From NCBI GenBank assembly GCA_002483135.1, contig DLHI01000035.1, positions 246,448-310,447 of the forward strand: a DNA stretch of 64,000 bases, given 5' to 3'. Origin of the DNA: Hyphomonadaceae bacterium UBA7672 (GTDB lineage: Bacteria > Pseudomonadota > Alphaproteobacteria > Caulobacterales > Hyphomonadaceae). Below the pieces are notes generated by a model. It saw only the letters and a program-made list of their open reading frames with translations, had not been told where the DNA came from and searched no databases. This document shows, one piece after another, positions 31,919 through 41,321 of this stretch. The position numbers were made by a program, and so were the translations under genes. Position 1 is the first letter of the stretch, and every line of letters begins with the position of its first letter.

Positions 31919-33241
31919 ATGGCTGGTCACAGGATCACCGGACTGGTGGGCGCGGCAATGGCTGCGCTGTTCTTGCCGGCCATGCCGGCTCTGGCGCAGG
32001 AGGGCCTCGCGGGCCTGGTCAACCCGGAACAGGAAGCCGAGATTTACTGCGTCTACGATATCCTTTCGCAGAGCGGGGATACTTACACGATCGCCGATGT
32101 CTTCGTGGATCCAGACGCCACCGATGAGGACATCGAAGCTGCGGATGAAATTCTCTCCCTCGCCATCGAAGAATGCATGGACGCATATGAGTGGACCGAG
32201 ACCGTGCGCGAATACGCGGCGGTCATCGGCATCCATGGATCGGTGATCGACGTCGTGACGGCGGATCTGCTGGCCGAGGGCGTCGAGCAGGAACACATCC
32301 AGGCCATCTTCGACGTGCTTGATCTTCTCGATGAAGAAGACATGGAAGTCTTCCGTTCGCCTGACTGGCTGTCGGACCGGCGCTTCCAGAAGCGCATGAA
32401 CCGCTCGCTCGTCGCCGCCGGGATTCCCAACGAACCGGCCGTGCTCGAAAATTCGCTGCTGGTGATGGAGTCGGCCATCCTTTCGGTGGAAGCCATTGTT
32501 GACTGGATGCTGGAAGCTCCGCCGGTAACGGCTGATGCAGCCAAGCCTTCGGGCGGCGGGTCGAAGAAATCGAAGTCCGCCCGCGCCGGATCCAACGGTA
32601 CGCCGGCCGCGCGCGCGCCCAAGCTCGAACTCGTGAGCACCGGCACCGGCTGGTACGTCGCCGACGGCGGTCTGATCGTCACGAACGGCCACGTCGTCGA
32701 AGGCTGCAAGGCCATGCGCCTGAAGAATGGGGCCGATCTTGAAATGGTGAGTGTCTCTGACGGCGAAGACCTGGCGCTGCTGCGTGGCGCGACTTCGGTT
32801 CGTCCGCTTCAGATTCGCAACACGCGCAATGTGAAGCTGGCGGAGGACGTTCTGGTCGCCGGCTATCCGCTGGGCAGCATCCTCGGTTCGGGCATCAACG
32901 TCACGGTGGGCACGGTTTCGTCGCTGACCGGCGGCGGCGACACGAAGCGCTTCCAGTTCACGGCGCCGGTTCAGCCCGGCAACAGCGGCGGACCTGTGCT
33001 CGACATGTCGGGCAACGTCATCGGTGTGGTGGTCGCCAAATTGAATGCGATGACCGTGCAGGATCAGTACGGCGACATCCCGCAGAACGTGAACTTCGGC
33101 ATCGCCCTTCCGAGCCTGCTCGAATTTCTCGACGAGAACGACATCGACTACAGCCGCAAGGCGTCTGCGGACAAGCTCGACAAGGTCGATCTCGCCGAGC
33201 TCGCGCGTGCGTCCACCGTCCTGTTGGAATGCTATCAGTAG
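31919..33241 (+). CDS. Secreted trypsin-like serine protease (S1C) with a novel N-terminal domain
   Basis: This is a 440-residue protein with a signal peptide (MAGHRITGLVGAAMAALFLP ... ALAQ). Residues 35-205 form an acidic helical domain of unknown family. A Ser/Lys-rich linker (about 210-235) is followed by a trypsin-like domain. Its triad is His258 (VTNGHVVEGC), Asp284 (SDGEDLALL) and Ser356 (QPGNSGGPV), as in HtrA-type S1C. No PDZ domain follows. It acts in the periplasm or outside. The next gene is a stand-alone paralogue of its N-terminal domain. Confidence 0.88.
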   Translation: MAGHRITGLVGAAMAALFLPAMPALAQEGLAGLVNPEQEAEIYCVYDILSQSGDTYTIADVFVDPDATDEDIEAADEILSLAIEECMDAYEWTETVREYAAVIGIHGSVIDVVTADLLAEGVEQEHIQAIFDVLDLLDEEDMEVFRSPDWLSDRRFQKRMNRSLVAAGIPNEPAVLENSLLVMESAILSVEAIVDWMLEAPPVTADAAKPSGGGSKKSKSARAGSNGTPAARAPKLELVSTGTGWYVADGGLIVTNGHVVEGCKAMRLKNGADLEMVSVSDGEDLALLRGATSVRPLQIRNTRNVKLAEDVLVAGYPLGSILGSGINVTVGTVSSLTGGGDTKRFQFTAPVQPGNSGGPVLDMSGNVIGVVVAKLNAMTVQDQYGDIPQNVNFGIALPSLLEFLDENDIDYSRKASADKLDKVDLAELARASTVLLECYQ

Positions 33242-33321
33242 GCAAGACGTGGTGCAGCGAAGGGGCTGGACCTGGCTGTCTGAATATGAAGATATCCCGC
33301 ACTCGGTCGGAGAGGCGAGGG

Positions 33322-33939
33322 ATGGTGTTCAGCAGGCGGCAGCCCGACTTGGCCATTGCAGCAGCGATGCTGGCATCGGCTGTTCTTCTGTCAGCGCAAG
33401 CAAATGCGCAGCCACCCGAGGCGATCCAGAACGGCGTGGGATGCGTCTACGAAGAGCTCACAGCCAACCGCGGCTTTGAAATCGTCGCGGAGGTGTTCCT
33501 GCGCGATGACGTTCCAGAAAATCTCATCCCGCAGGCGACCAGCATTCTCGACCTCGCGACGCAGGGCTGCGCTGAAAGGCATGGCTGGAGCATCAGCCGC
33601 ACGGCGTCGGCGTCGGATGTCGGACTGTACGGCGCGACGATCGACTTCCTGCTGGGACGCATAGGGCAGGCCGGAGCCGCAGAGGCGTCTGTCGAGAAAT
33701 TCAGGGCTGCAGTGGCCGCCATGTCTAGCGCCGACTATACCGCCTTCGCCGAGGCGGACTGGCGCAGCGACCTAGCGTTCACGCATCGCTTGCGCGGCAT
33801 TGCGTTGGAAGCGGGCCTGCCTGACACCGACGAGGTGATGGATATGGCGCTCGAGGCGCTGGAGCTGGGCGCGCGCTCGGACTATTCGGTATCGCTGTTC
33901 CTGCTTGACCTTGCGCACAGCGAGCCCCCACCGGCCTGA
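33322..33939 (+). CDS. Secreted paralogue of the N-terminal domain of the upstream protease
   Basis: This is a 205-residue protein from ATG 33322 with GGAGAGG upstream and a signal peptide (AIAAAMLASAVLLSAQANAQ). Its mature part matches the protease N-terminal domain in order: a GCVYEEL segment with IYCVYDI, an AEVFLRDD segment with ADVFVDPD, a Cys and Trp pair (TQGCAERHGW, IEECMDAYEW), ADWRSDLAFTHRL with PDWLSDRRFQKRM, and LEAGLPDTDEVMDMALEALE with VAAGIPNEPAVLENSLLVME. It lacks any protease domain. A tandem duplication with division of labour is likely (inhibitor, adaptor or structural partner, inference). Confidence 0.78.
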   Translation: MVFSRRQPDLAIAAAMLASAVLLSAQANAQPPEAIQNGVGCVYEELTANRGFEIVAEVFLRDDVPENLIPQATSILDLATQGCAERHGWSISRTASASDVGLYGATIDFLLGRIGQAGAAEASVEKFRAAVAAMSSADYTAFAEADWRSDLAFTHRLRGIALEAGLPDTDEVMDMALEALELGARSDYSVSLFLLDLAHSEPPPA

Positions 33940-33997
33940 TTTGCCGCTCCGCACAAATTGGGTCTAATGGGCCGGTCACAGCGACAGGAGTCCGGAC

Positions 33998-35050
33998 ATG
34001 GACGGCTTTGAAGGCAAGACAGAGCGCGCGCGCTATGACTATCCGTTCGCGACGCCGCCCGAGCCCGGCTCCGTGCTGGAGGTTGCCCCCGGCGTGAAGT
34101 GGGTGCGGATGCCGCTGCCGTTCTCGCTGAAGTGGATCAATCTCTGGCTGCTTGAGGATGGCGACGGCTGGACCGTGGTGGATACGGGCATCCCGAACTC
34201 GGTGACGAAGGAACACTGGCGCACGATCTTCGAGAACGAGCTGGGCGGGAAGCCGGTGACGCGGATTATCGTCACGCACATGCATCCTGATCACATCGGA
34301 CTCGCCGGCTGGATGAGCCGCAAGTTCCAGTGCGAGCTATGGATCACGCGGCTTGAATACATCACCTGCCGCATGCTGGTGGCCGACACGGGGCGCGAGG
34401 CGCCGGAGGCGGGCGTGAAATTCTATCGCGCCGCCGGCTGGAGCCAGCAGGAGATCGACCGCTATGTCGACAAGTTCGGCGGCTTCGGCCGTGCGGTGAC
34501 GCAGCTGCCGGATGCCTATCGCCGGATGTCGGATGGCGACGTGATCAGCATCGGCGGGCGGCCGTGGCATGTCGTCACGGGATGCGGGCATTCGCCTGAG
34601 CACGCCTGCCTCTGGGCGCCGGACATCAACGTGTTCATTTCAGGCGACCAGATCCTGCCGCGCATATCCTCCAACGTGAGCGTCTTCCCGACCGAACCGG
34701 AGGCCGACCCGCTGAAGGATTGGCTCGACTCGTGCGCGAAGCTCAAGGCGACCATCCCCGCTGATGTTCTGGTGCTGCCGGCCCACAACGAGCCGTTCCA
34801 CGGTGCGCACAAACGGCTGGATGCACTGATCGATGGCCATGAACTGGGGATGACGCGCCTGCTGTCCCGACTGGGAGAGCCGCGCCGGGTCATCGACCTG
34901 TTCACCGCCCTTTTTGCCCGGGCAATCGACCCGGACACGCTGGGAATGGCGACCGGGGAGGCCCTTGCGCACCTTAACTGCCTGAAAGGGCGGGGATTGA
35001 TTGTGTCGGAACAGGACGCTGGGACAACGCTATACAGGCGTGTGTCTTGA
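33998..35050 (+). CDS. MBL-fold metallo-hydrolase
   Basis: This is a 350-residue metallo-beta-lactamase-fold protein. The zinc motif is H94-x-H96-x-D98-H99 (VTHMHPDHIG), then GCGHSPEHACLW and ISGDQILPRISS for further metal ligands, and LPAHNEPFHG near residue 265. A C-terminal winged-helix-like tail (RVIDLFTALFARAID, ALAHLNCLKGRG) follows, as in glyoxalase II-like/LACTB2-type MBL proteins. The hydrolysed bond is not evident. RBS GGAG lies 7 bases upstream of ATG. Confidence 0.9.
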   Translation: MDGFEGKTERARYDYPFATPPEPGSVLEVAPGVKWVRMPLPFSLKWINLWLLEDGDGWTVVDTGIPNSVTKEHWRTIFENELGGKPVTRIIVTHMHPDHIGLAGWMSRKFQCELWITRLEYITCRMLVADTGREAPEAGVKFYRAAGWSQQEIDRYVDKFGGFGRAVTQLPDAYRRMSDGDVISIGGRPWHVVTGCGHSPEHACLWAPDINVFISGDQILPRISSNVSVFPTEPEADPLKDWLDSCAKLKATIPADVLVLPAHNEPFHGAHKRLDALIDGHELGMTRLLSRLGEPRRVIDLFTALFARAIDPDTLGMATGEALAHLNCLKGRGLIVSEQDAGTTLYRRVS

Positions 35051-35119
35051 CGACGGGGGCATACCTATAACGTATAGCCCCATAGCCGACGACGCTGAGT
35101 AACCCGCAGGAACTGTTAG

Positions 35120-36100
35120 ATGACGGACACCTCGACCGACCAGCCGGTTAGCGCTGAACCGGCCGTCCCGGGCGACGCCGTCGATGGCGCGCCCAAGCCT
35201 GGCATCAAGAAGAAGATCCTGCACGAGTTTCGCGAGACTGCGCTCACGATCGCGATCTTCGTTCCGTTCTGGCTGCTGTTCTCGACCTTCGTGTACGAGC
35301 TGCGCTCGATCCCGTCGGAATCGATGGTGCCGGCGCTGCAGGTGGGCGATCGCGTGGCCGTCGCCAAGTTCGCCTATGGCTACAATCGCAACTCGATCCC
35401 ATTCGGCCTCGGCCTGTTCGTGATCGGCGACAAGAAGTGCCCTAACCAGCCGAACGAAGCCCAGGCTGCCGATTGCGTCACCAGCGAAAACTGGTTCGGC
35501 TCCCAGCCGAAGCGCGGCGACGTCATCGTCTTCCAGCACCCGCATTCCGACCGCGTGATGATCAAGCGCCTGATCGGCCTGCCGGGAGATGCGGTGGAGA
35601 TGAAGGCGGGCAGGCTGTACCTCAACGATGTCGAGGTGCCGCGCGAGAAGATTCGCACGACGCGTTACATCGGCGCCGAGAATGATCGCATCTATACTGC
35701 TGTCGAATATCGCCAGACGATTGCGACGGGCGACAAGGACAAGGACGGCAACCCCGTCACCAAGTCGTTCCTGATCCATGAGTTCTCCGACACGGACTCG
35801 CTCGACGAGACGCCGCGCTTCCTCGTGCCGCCGGGCCATGTGTTCATGATGGGCGACAACCGCGACAACTCCGAAGACAGCCGCGCGCCCTCGGGCCATC
35901 GCATTCTCGCCGCCCAGCAGCCGGAAGCCTGGTCGCACCGCAGCGCCGGCCTGCCGGCGGATACGCGCGATGATGCGGTTGGCATGGTGCCGATGGACTA
36001 CCTGATCGGCCGCGCGGAGACGGTGCTGTTCACGCTGCACGGCTGCAAGCAGTCACCGGACACGGAATGCCCAGAAGGGCGGATGTGGAAGGGGCTGTAG
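35120..36100 (+). CDS. lepB: Signal peptidase I
   Basis: This is a 326-residue type I signal peptidase. A TM anchor (TALTIAIFVPFWLLFSTFVYE) precedes box B IPSESMVPALQVGDRVAV with catalytic Ser68. The Lys is Lys149 in DRVMIKRLIGLPGD, and box E is FMMGDNRDNSEDSR. It cleaves signal peptides of secreted proteins on the periplasmic face. An insertion between boxes B and D, and a C-terminal Cys-containing tail (HGCKQSPDTECPEG), are present, as in some alphaproteobacterial enzymes. Here it lies among isoprenoid genes rather than next to rnc-era. Confidence 0.96.
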   Translation: MTDTSTDQPVSAEPAVPGDAVDGAPKPGIKKKILHEFRETALTIAIFVPFWLLFSTFVYELRSIPSESMVPALQVGDRVAVAKFAYGYNRNSIPFGLGLFVIGDKKCPNQPNEAQAADCVTSENWFGSQPKRGDVIVFQHPHSDRVMIKRLIGLPGDAVEMKAGRLYLNDVEVPREKIRTTRYIGAENDRIYTAVEYRQTIATGDKDKDGNPVTKSFLIHEFSDTDSLDETPRFLVPPGHVFMMGDNRDNSEDSRAPSGHRILAAQQPEAWSHRSAGLPADTRDDAVGMVPMDYLIGRAETVLFTLHGCKQSPDTECPEGRMWKGL

Positions 36101-36353
36101 GGCGCGAGCCCGGCCCTTCATGGTGTGAGCAGTGACTCAGTGCCATGCCAGGGATGACGCCGGTCGAAGCAAAAGGGCGGAAGGGGCCTGGCCCGCGCCA
36201 TTGGTAGGGATGTGCCTCTGGGGCGCATAACCCGCGCCCTCAAGGCCGCTGACCGGGCGTCTGCCTTTTGAAAATGCCGATTTTGCTGTGAGTTAGGGTT
36301 CCCGCGGCAGATGCCTGTTTGGAATCACGCCCTCGTGGTCTAAGCGGAGCAGG

Positions 36354-36980
36354 ATGGATACCGCCGTCAAACCAACCGACAGGACTACGCGCGCCGGTCG
36401 CCCCGGACGCATCGTCGTGGTGCGCCATGGCCGCCCGCAGGTGATCCCGAAGGAAGGCCCGCCGATGGGCTGGCGCGACTACAAGGACTGGTGGGACCGT
36501 TACGAACTCTCCTCGCTGAAGGATGGGCAATGTCCGCCCGAGGCGCTTCTGAAGGAAATCGACGAAGACGCTATTATCCTGTCGAGCGCGCGTCCGCGCG
36601 CCATCCAGACGGCGAGCCATCTTGGCCGCGGCCGCGAGGTGAAGCCCGACGCGATGTTCAACGAGGCGCCGTTGCCGCCCCCGCGCATCGCTGGCCGCAT
36701 GCGGCCCAAGAACTGGAACAAGATCGCGCGGCTGGCCTGGATGTTCGGACATAGCGGCGGGCAGGAGCCGGTCGGCGAAGCGCGCCGCCGCGCCGCCCGC
36801 GCCGCCGGCGAGCTGGTGAAGATGGCGGAAGAGAGCGGCGGCCGCGATGTCGTGCTTGCCGCGCACGGCTGGTTCAACCGGATGTTACGTCCGCATATCA
36901 AGCGGCGTGGCTGGGTCTGCGTCCACAATGGCGGCGACAAGTACTGGTCGTACCGGATCTACGAGAAGAAATCGCGCTGA
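36354..36980 (+). CDS. Histidine phosphatase (phosphoglycerate mutase-like) family protein
   Basis: This is a 208-residue histidine phosphatase. The RHG catalytic motif VVVRHGRPQ lies near residue 24, with SSARPRAIQTASH (Arg/His region) and the second His in VVLAAHGWFNRML. Family acid/base residues match the PhoE/SixA group. The substrate is unknown. The frame begins with a 20-residue Thr/Arg-rich N terminus; the ATG is preceded by GCGGAGCAGG. The 36101-36353 gap to lepB shows no other gene. Confidence 0.88.
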   Translation: MDTAVKPTDRTTRAGRPGRIVVVRHGRPQVIPKEGPPMGWRDYKDWWDRYELSSLKDGQCPPEALLKEIDEDAIILSSARPRAIQTASHLGRGREVKPDAMFNEAPLPPPRIAGRMRPKNWNKIARLAWMFGHSGGQEPVGEARRRAARAAGELVKMAEESGGRDVVLAAHGWFNRMLRPHIKRRGWVCVHNGGDKYWSYRIYEKKSR

Positions 36981-37096
36981 CTGTTTTCTTCTCCCTCCCC
37001 AAAATCTGAACAGGAAAACGCCAGGCCCGACAGGCTCCAACATCGCTTGCCTCCCCTTGCGATGCGCCTATGTTGGCCCACCTTCTGGAGAGACGG

Positions 37097-37348
37097 ATGG
37101 CCCAGGCAAAGCCGCCAGCTGACATTGCGACGATGAGTTTCGAGGACGCGCTGCGCGAGCTGGAGCAGATCGTGCAGAAGCTTGAGGCGGGCGATGTGCC
37201 GCTCGACGATTCGATCCGCATCTATGAGCGCGGCGCGGCGCTGAAGGCGCATTGCGAAGCGCGCCTGCGCGAGGCGGAGCTCAAGGTCGAGAAGATCGTT
37301 CTCGGCGCCGATGGCCCGAAGGGATTGGAAAAGGCCGATGATCTATAG
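37097..37348 (+). CDS. xseB: Exodeoxyribonuclease VII small subunit
   Basis: This is an 83-residue protein from ATG 37097 (GGAGAG upstream). The motifs MSFEDALRELEQIVQKLEAG and DDSIRIYERGAALKAHCEARL define XseB. It joins XseA to form the single-strand exonuclease VII. Its stop overlaps the ispA start by 11 bases, the conserved xseB-ispA-dxs order of alphaproteobacteria. Confidence 0.96.
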   Translation: MAQAKPPADIATMSFEDALRELEQIVQKLEAGDVPLDDSIRIYERGAALKAHCEARLREAELKVEKIVLGADGPKGLEKADDL

Positions 37349-38243
37349 CATCGACCCTGCCTTCGAGCAGCGCCTCAACGAGGTGGCCGATCGTATCACG
37401 GTTGCGCTCGACCAGCTGATCCCGCCGGCGTCCGGCCCCGAGGCGCAGCTGATGCGTGCGATGCGGCACGGCGCGCTCAGCAAGGGCAAGCGCCTGCGTC
37501 CGTTCATCACCATCGAAGTGGGCCGCATGTTCGGCGCGCCGGAGAAGGCGTTGCTGCGCGGCGCCGCCGCCGTCGAATGCATGCACGCTTACTCGCTGAT
37601 CCACGACGACCTGCCGTGCATGGACGATGATGATTTCCGTCGGGGCCAGCCCACGGTGCACAAGGCGTTCGATGAGGCGACTGCCGTGCTGGCGGGCGAC
37701 GCGCTTCAGGCGCTGGCCTTCGAGATCATGGTGTCGCCCGAAACCCATCGCGACGCCTCCATGCGCTGCAAGCTGGTGGAACGGCTGGCGGTCGCCGCTG
37801 GCGCGCGAGGCATGGTCGGCGGCCAGATGATCGACATGCACCCGATTGCCGGCGGGGAAGAGCCGCTACAGATTCTTACCCGGATGCAGCGCCTCAAAAC
37901 CGGCGCGCTGATCTCGCTGGCGGGCGAAGTGGGCGCGCTTCTGGGGGGCGCGGTCGAAACCGAGCGGCATGCGATTGCCGGGTACACCAATGATTTAGGA
38001 TTGGCGTTCCAGATTGTGGACGATCTCCTCGATGTGGAGGGCGATCCTTCCCTTCTGGGCAAGGCGGCCGCCAAGGACGAGGAGGCCGGAAAGGTCAATT
38101 TCGTGTCGCTTCTCGGGGTAGACGGCGCCAAGGACCGGGTGCGTTATCTCGCCGCACAGGCGAAACAGCATCTGGCTTCCTTCGGTTCCCGGGCGACATC
38201 TCTCCTTCATACAGTCGACTTTGTGCTCAATCGCCGCCACTAA
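37338..38243 (+). CDS. ispA: Farnesyl diphosphate synthase (polyprenyl synthetase)
   Basis: This is a 301-residue IspA. The first aspartate-rich motif D90-D91-LPCM-D96 and the second DDLLDVEGD are present, with KGKRLRP near 51 and MVGGQMIDM. It condenses IPP with DMAPP/GPP to make farnesyl diphosphate. The start ATG 37338 overlaps the xseB end; dxs follows after 30 bases. Isoprenoid output would feed quinones and the YceI-bound lipids. Confidence 0.96.
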   Translation: MIYSIDPAFEQRLNEVADRITVALDQLIPPASGPEAQLMRAMRHGALSKGKRLRPFITIEVGRMFGAPEKALLRGAAAVECMHAYSLIHDDLPCMDDDDFRRGQPTVHKAFDEATAVLAGDALQALAFEIMVSPETHRDASMRCKLVERLAVAAGARGMVGGQMIDMHPIAGGEEPLQILTRMQRLKTGALISLAGEVGALLGGAVETERHAIAGYTNDLGLAFQIVDDLLDVEGDPSLLGKAAAKDEEAGKVNFVSLLGVDGAKDRVRYLAAQAKQHLASFGSRATSLLHTVDFVLNRRH

Positions 38244-38273
38244 TCGACCAGTTTTGACGGACAAGATTCTAAA

Positions 38274-40187
38274 ATGAACCCGTCCACGCCTCTGCTCGAC
38301 CAGATTGCCACGCCGGCCGACCTCAAGGGTCGTTCGCGGGCGGACCTGCGCCAGATCGCTGACGAGCTGCGCGCCGAGACCATCAGCGCTGTTTCCGTCA
38401 CCGGCGGCCACCTGGGCGCGGGCCTTGGCGTGGTCGAGTTGACCGTCGCCATCCACGCGGTGTTCGACACGCCGAAGGACAAGCTGGTCTGGGACGTTGG
38501 CCACCAGGCCTATCCCCACAAGATCCTCACCGGCCGCCGCAGCCGCATCCGCACGCTGCGTCAGGGCGGTGGTCTCTCCGGTTTCACCAAGCGTGACGAG
38601 AGCGAGTACGACCCGTTCGGCGCCGCGCATGCGGGCACGTCGGTTTCGGCGGCAGCTGGTTTCGCTGTGGCGCGCGATCTTCAGGGCGCCGACAATCGCG
38701 TGATCGCCGTGGTGGGCGACGGCGCCATGAGCGCGGGCATGATCTATGAGGCGATGAACAACGCTGGCGCGATGCATGCGCCGCTGATCGTCATCCTCAA
38801 CGACAACGACATGTCGATCGCTCCGCCGGTTGGCGCGATGAGTCACTATCTGTCGCGCACTGTCTCCTCGAAGGGCTACCGGCAAGTGCGCAATCTCGCC
38901 AAGCGGGTTACGCGCAAGATCGGTCTCGAAGGCCTGGTCAAGAAGGCGGAGCATTCGATCCGCTCGTTCAACATGGGCGGGGACCTGTTCGACGCGCTGG
39001 GCTTCTACTATGTCGGCCCGATTGACGGTCACGACATCAATGCGCTGGTCGATGTGCTTGAGAATGCGCGTGACATGGAGAACGGGCCGATCCTCGTTCA
39101 CGTCGTCACCCAGAAGGGCAAGGGCTATGAGCCCGCCGAAATCGCCGACGACAAGTATCACGGCGTCTCGAAGTTCAACGTAATCACGGGCGAGCAGGCG
39201 AAGGCGAAAGCCGGTCCACCAAGCTATACGAAAGTGTTCGGCCAGGAGTTGATCCGCCTCGCGGAGAAGGACGACAAGGTCGTCGGCATCACTGCCGCCA
39301 TGCCCTCGGGCACGGGTCTCGATATGTTCGGCCAGAAATTCCCGGAGCGCTGCTTCGATGTCGGCATAGCCGAACAACACGCCGTTACTTTCGCTGCGGG
39401 CCTTGCCGCCGATGGCATGCGCCCGTTCGCGGCGATCTATTCCACCTTCCTGCAGCGCGGTTATGACAGCGTCGTCCATGACGTCGCCATCCAGAAGCTG
39501 CCCGTGCGCTTCGCGCTCGATCGTGCGGGTCTCGTCGGAGCTGACGGAGCCACGCATGCGGGATCGTTCGACATTGGTTTCCTCGGTGCATTGCCGGGCA
39601 TGGTGCTGATGGCTGCCGCCGACGAAACCGAGCTGCAGCGCATGGTCGCCACCGCGCATGCCATCGACGATGCACCGTCTGCTTTCCGTTATCCGCGCGG
39701 CGAGGGAGTAGGCCTGCCGTTGCTGAAGGACCCGCAGCCGCTTGAGATCGGCAAGGGCCGCATCGTCAAGCAGGGCACGGCTGTCGCCATTCTCTCCTAC
39801 GGCACGCGCCTGCAGGAATGCCTTGCGGCCGCCGACATGCTGGAGAAGCAGGGGCTTTCAACCACCGTGGCTGATGCGCGCTTCGCCAAACCGTTGGACG
39901 AGGCGCTGCTGGCGCAACTCGCCCGCCACCACGAGGTTCTCATCACCATCGAGGAAGGCGCGCGGGGCGGCTTCGGCGCCTTCGTTCTGCACTCGCTGGC
40001 GGAACGGGGCCTGCTTGATCACGGTCTGCGCATCCGCACATTGACGCTGCCCGATATCTTCCAGGACCATGACTCGCCCGAGAAGATGTACATGCAGGCT
40101 GGCCTCGACGCCCGCTCCATTGCGGCGCAGGCCATCAAGGCGCTGGGACGCGGCGACGAGCGCGCGCTCAAGCTGATCGTTGGCTAG
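38274..40187 (+). CDS. dxs: 1-deoxy-D-xylulose-5-phosphate synthase
   Basis: This is a 637-residue transketolase-like enzyme. The TPP motif GDGAMSAGMIYEAMNNAGAM lies near residue 145-165, with VTGGHLGAGLGVVELTVAIH near the N terminus and the C-terminal transketolase half (FDVGIAEQHAVTFAAGLA). It makes DXP from pyruvate and glyceraldehyde 3-phosphate, the first step of the MEP pathway. It is of normal length and last in the xseB-ispA-dxs operon. Confidence 0.98.
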   Translation: MNPSTPLLDQIATPADLKGRSRADLRQIADELRAETISAVSVTGGHLGAGLGVVELTVAIHAVFDTPKDKLVWDVGHQAYPHKILTGRRSRIRTLRQGGGLSGFTKRDESEYDPFGAAHAGTSVSAAAGFAVARDLQGADNRVIAVVGDGAMSAGMIYEAMNNAGAMHAPLIVILNDNDMSIAPPVGAMSHYLSRTVSSKGYRQVRNLAKRVTRKIGLEGLVKKAEHSIRSFNMGGDLFDALGFYYVGPIDGHDINALVDVLENARDMENGPILVHVVTQKGKGYEPAEIADDKYHGVSKFNVITGEQAKAKAGPPSYTKVFGQELIRLAEKDDKVVGITAAMPSGTGLDMFGQKFPERCFDVGIAEQHAVTFAAGLAADGMRPFAAIYSTFLQRGYDSVVHDVAIQKLPVRFALDRAGLVGADGATHAGSFDIGFLGALPGMVLMAAADETELQRMVATAHAIDDAPSAFRYPRGEGVGLPLLKDPQPLEIGKGRIVKQGTAVAILSYGTRLQECLAAADMLEKQGLSTTVADARFAKPLDEALLAQLARHHEVLITIEEGARGGFGAFVLHSLAERGLLDHGLRIRTLTLPDIFQDHDSPEKMYMQAGLDARSIAAQAIKALGRGDERALKLIVG

Positions 40188-41236
40188 TCCTTGCCGACCA
40201 CTGTCTCGTTGATGGTGTTCTCGACCTGGCGGCGCACGTCCTGTCCAGCAAGATACTCGCCGATTTCCTCCAGCATCGGATTGCCGGGCGAGAACTCGAC
40301 CACATAGGCAATCACATCCACCGTTGCGCGCGGATCATAGCTCTTCACGCCCGGTACCGGCATCCATGCGGACTGCAGAGCGGTCAGGCTTGCGCCTTTG
40401 TAGTCGCCCGGCTGAGCGCCCGAGAGTCTGACGCCGCCGACCGCGAACTTCGCGGCAAGTTCAGGAGCGCCTGCGCTGGATCCTTCTGCAATCACCACGG
40501 TGCGCGATGCGGCGAGACCGTAGTTGAAGATCAATGCGAGATCGCGCGTGGGGGCCGCCGAGGCCGATTGGAAGTCCTTGATGTACAGCCTGTCGAGCTT
40601 CAGCCGGAAGTAGGGCGGCGAGACTGCTGGATTCCAGAATGCAGGCGTATCCGTGTCCGCATCGGGCTCTCCGCCCGTCATCATGGCTCCGCCGCCGATG
40701 TCGCCTGAGGTCTGGACGTAGAGGTGAGCAAACAGGTCAGGCGTCTGCGTGAGGCCAAGCCGCGTCCATGTCTGCTTCAGGTCTTCTGGCGCGTTGCCGG
40801 CAATATTCGGTGCATGTGGCGCGAACCCGTTGCGGACGAGGTACATGCAACGCAGGTCGGGATTGATGCCGACATCACCCTGTGAAGGGCTGGTGTAGAA
40901 CAGGCCGCCATTGGCCCCGACGGAGCGGGTGAAGTCCTCCTGGCCGGCGTGCTTGAGATATGTTCCGAAAGACTGGAATGCGATGCCGCCGATATTGCTG
41001 AGGATGTTCAGCGCGAGCCCGGGCACGGCGGCGAGATCGTCCAGCCCCTTGGTCGGGTCATCGCCACGTGTTGAGTCGTCCGCCACGGGGTAAGCCTGCG
41101 GACAGTCATCGTCGAACAGCACGCGCAAGTCGCCGCTTTCCCCGCCGAGGATGTGATCGGGCCCACGAGCAGGTGCGCCGGGGCTTGCGCACCCGCTCAC
41201 CAGGATTGCAGCGCCAAGCGTCGCCTTGAGTCTCAT
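40184..41236 (-). CDS. Lipoprotein of unknown function
   Basis: This is a 350-residue protein with a lipoprotein signal MRLKATLGAAILVSGCASPG (Cys16). Its stop overlaps the dxs stop by 4 bases. The mature region has beta-rich segments such as YFRLKLDRLYIKDFQSAS and TVDVIAYVVEFSPGN, and no motif I recognise. The middle (about residues 120-200) is Gly/Asp-rich. It is presumably an envelope lipoprotein. Codon use matches the neighbours, so it is not an obvious import. Confidence 0.78.
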   Translation of the reverse strand: MRLKATLGAAILVSGCASPGAPARGPDHILGGESGDLRVLFDDDCPQAYPVADDSTRGDDPTKGLDDLAAVPGLALNILSNIGGIAFQSFGTYLKHAGQEDFTRSVGANGGLFYTSPSQGDVGINPDLRCMYLVRNGFAPHAPNIAGNAPEDLKQTWTRLGLTQTPDLFAHLYVQTSGDIGGGAMMTGGEPDADTDTPAFWNPAVSPPYFRLKLDRLYIKDFQSASAAPTRDLALIFNYGLAASRTVVIAEGSSAGAPELAAKFAVGGVRLSGAQPGDYKGASLTALQSAWMPVPGVKSYDPRATVDVIAYVVEFSPGNPMLEEIGEYLAGQDVRRQVENTINETVVGKD

Positions 41237-41321
41237 GAGCCCGCTCCCCGATTCCGGTTTCTACGGATCATGGAGGTATTCCTGCATGCGGACTTGCGAA
41301 AGCTCAAACCAGTGGCCTGCC

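Noticed and set aside
37995..39659. 554-codon minus-strand frame opposite ispA-dxs
   Set aside because: A shadow of dxs; sequence is His/Arg/Asp-rich with no fold signature.
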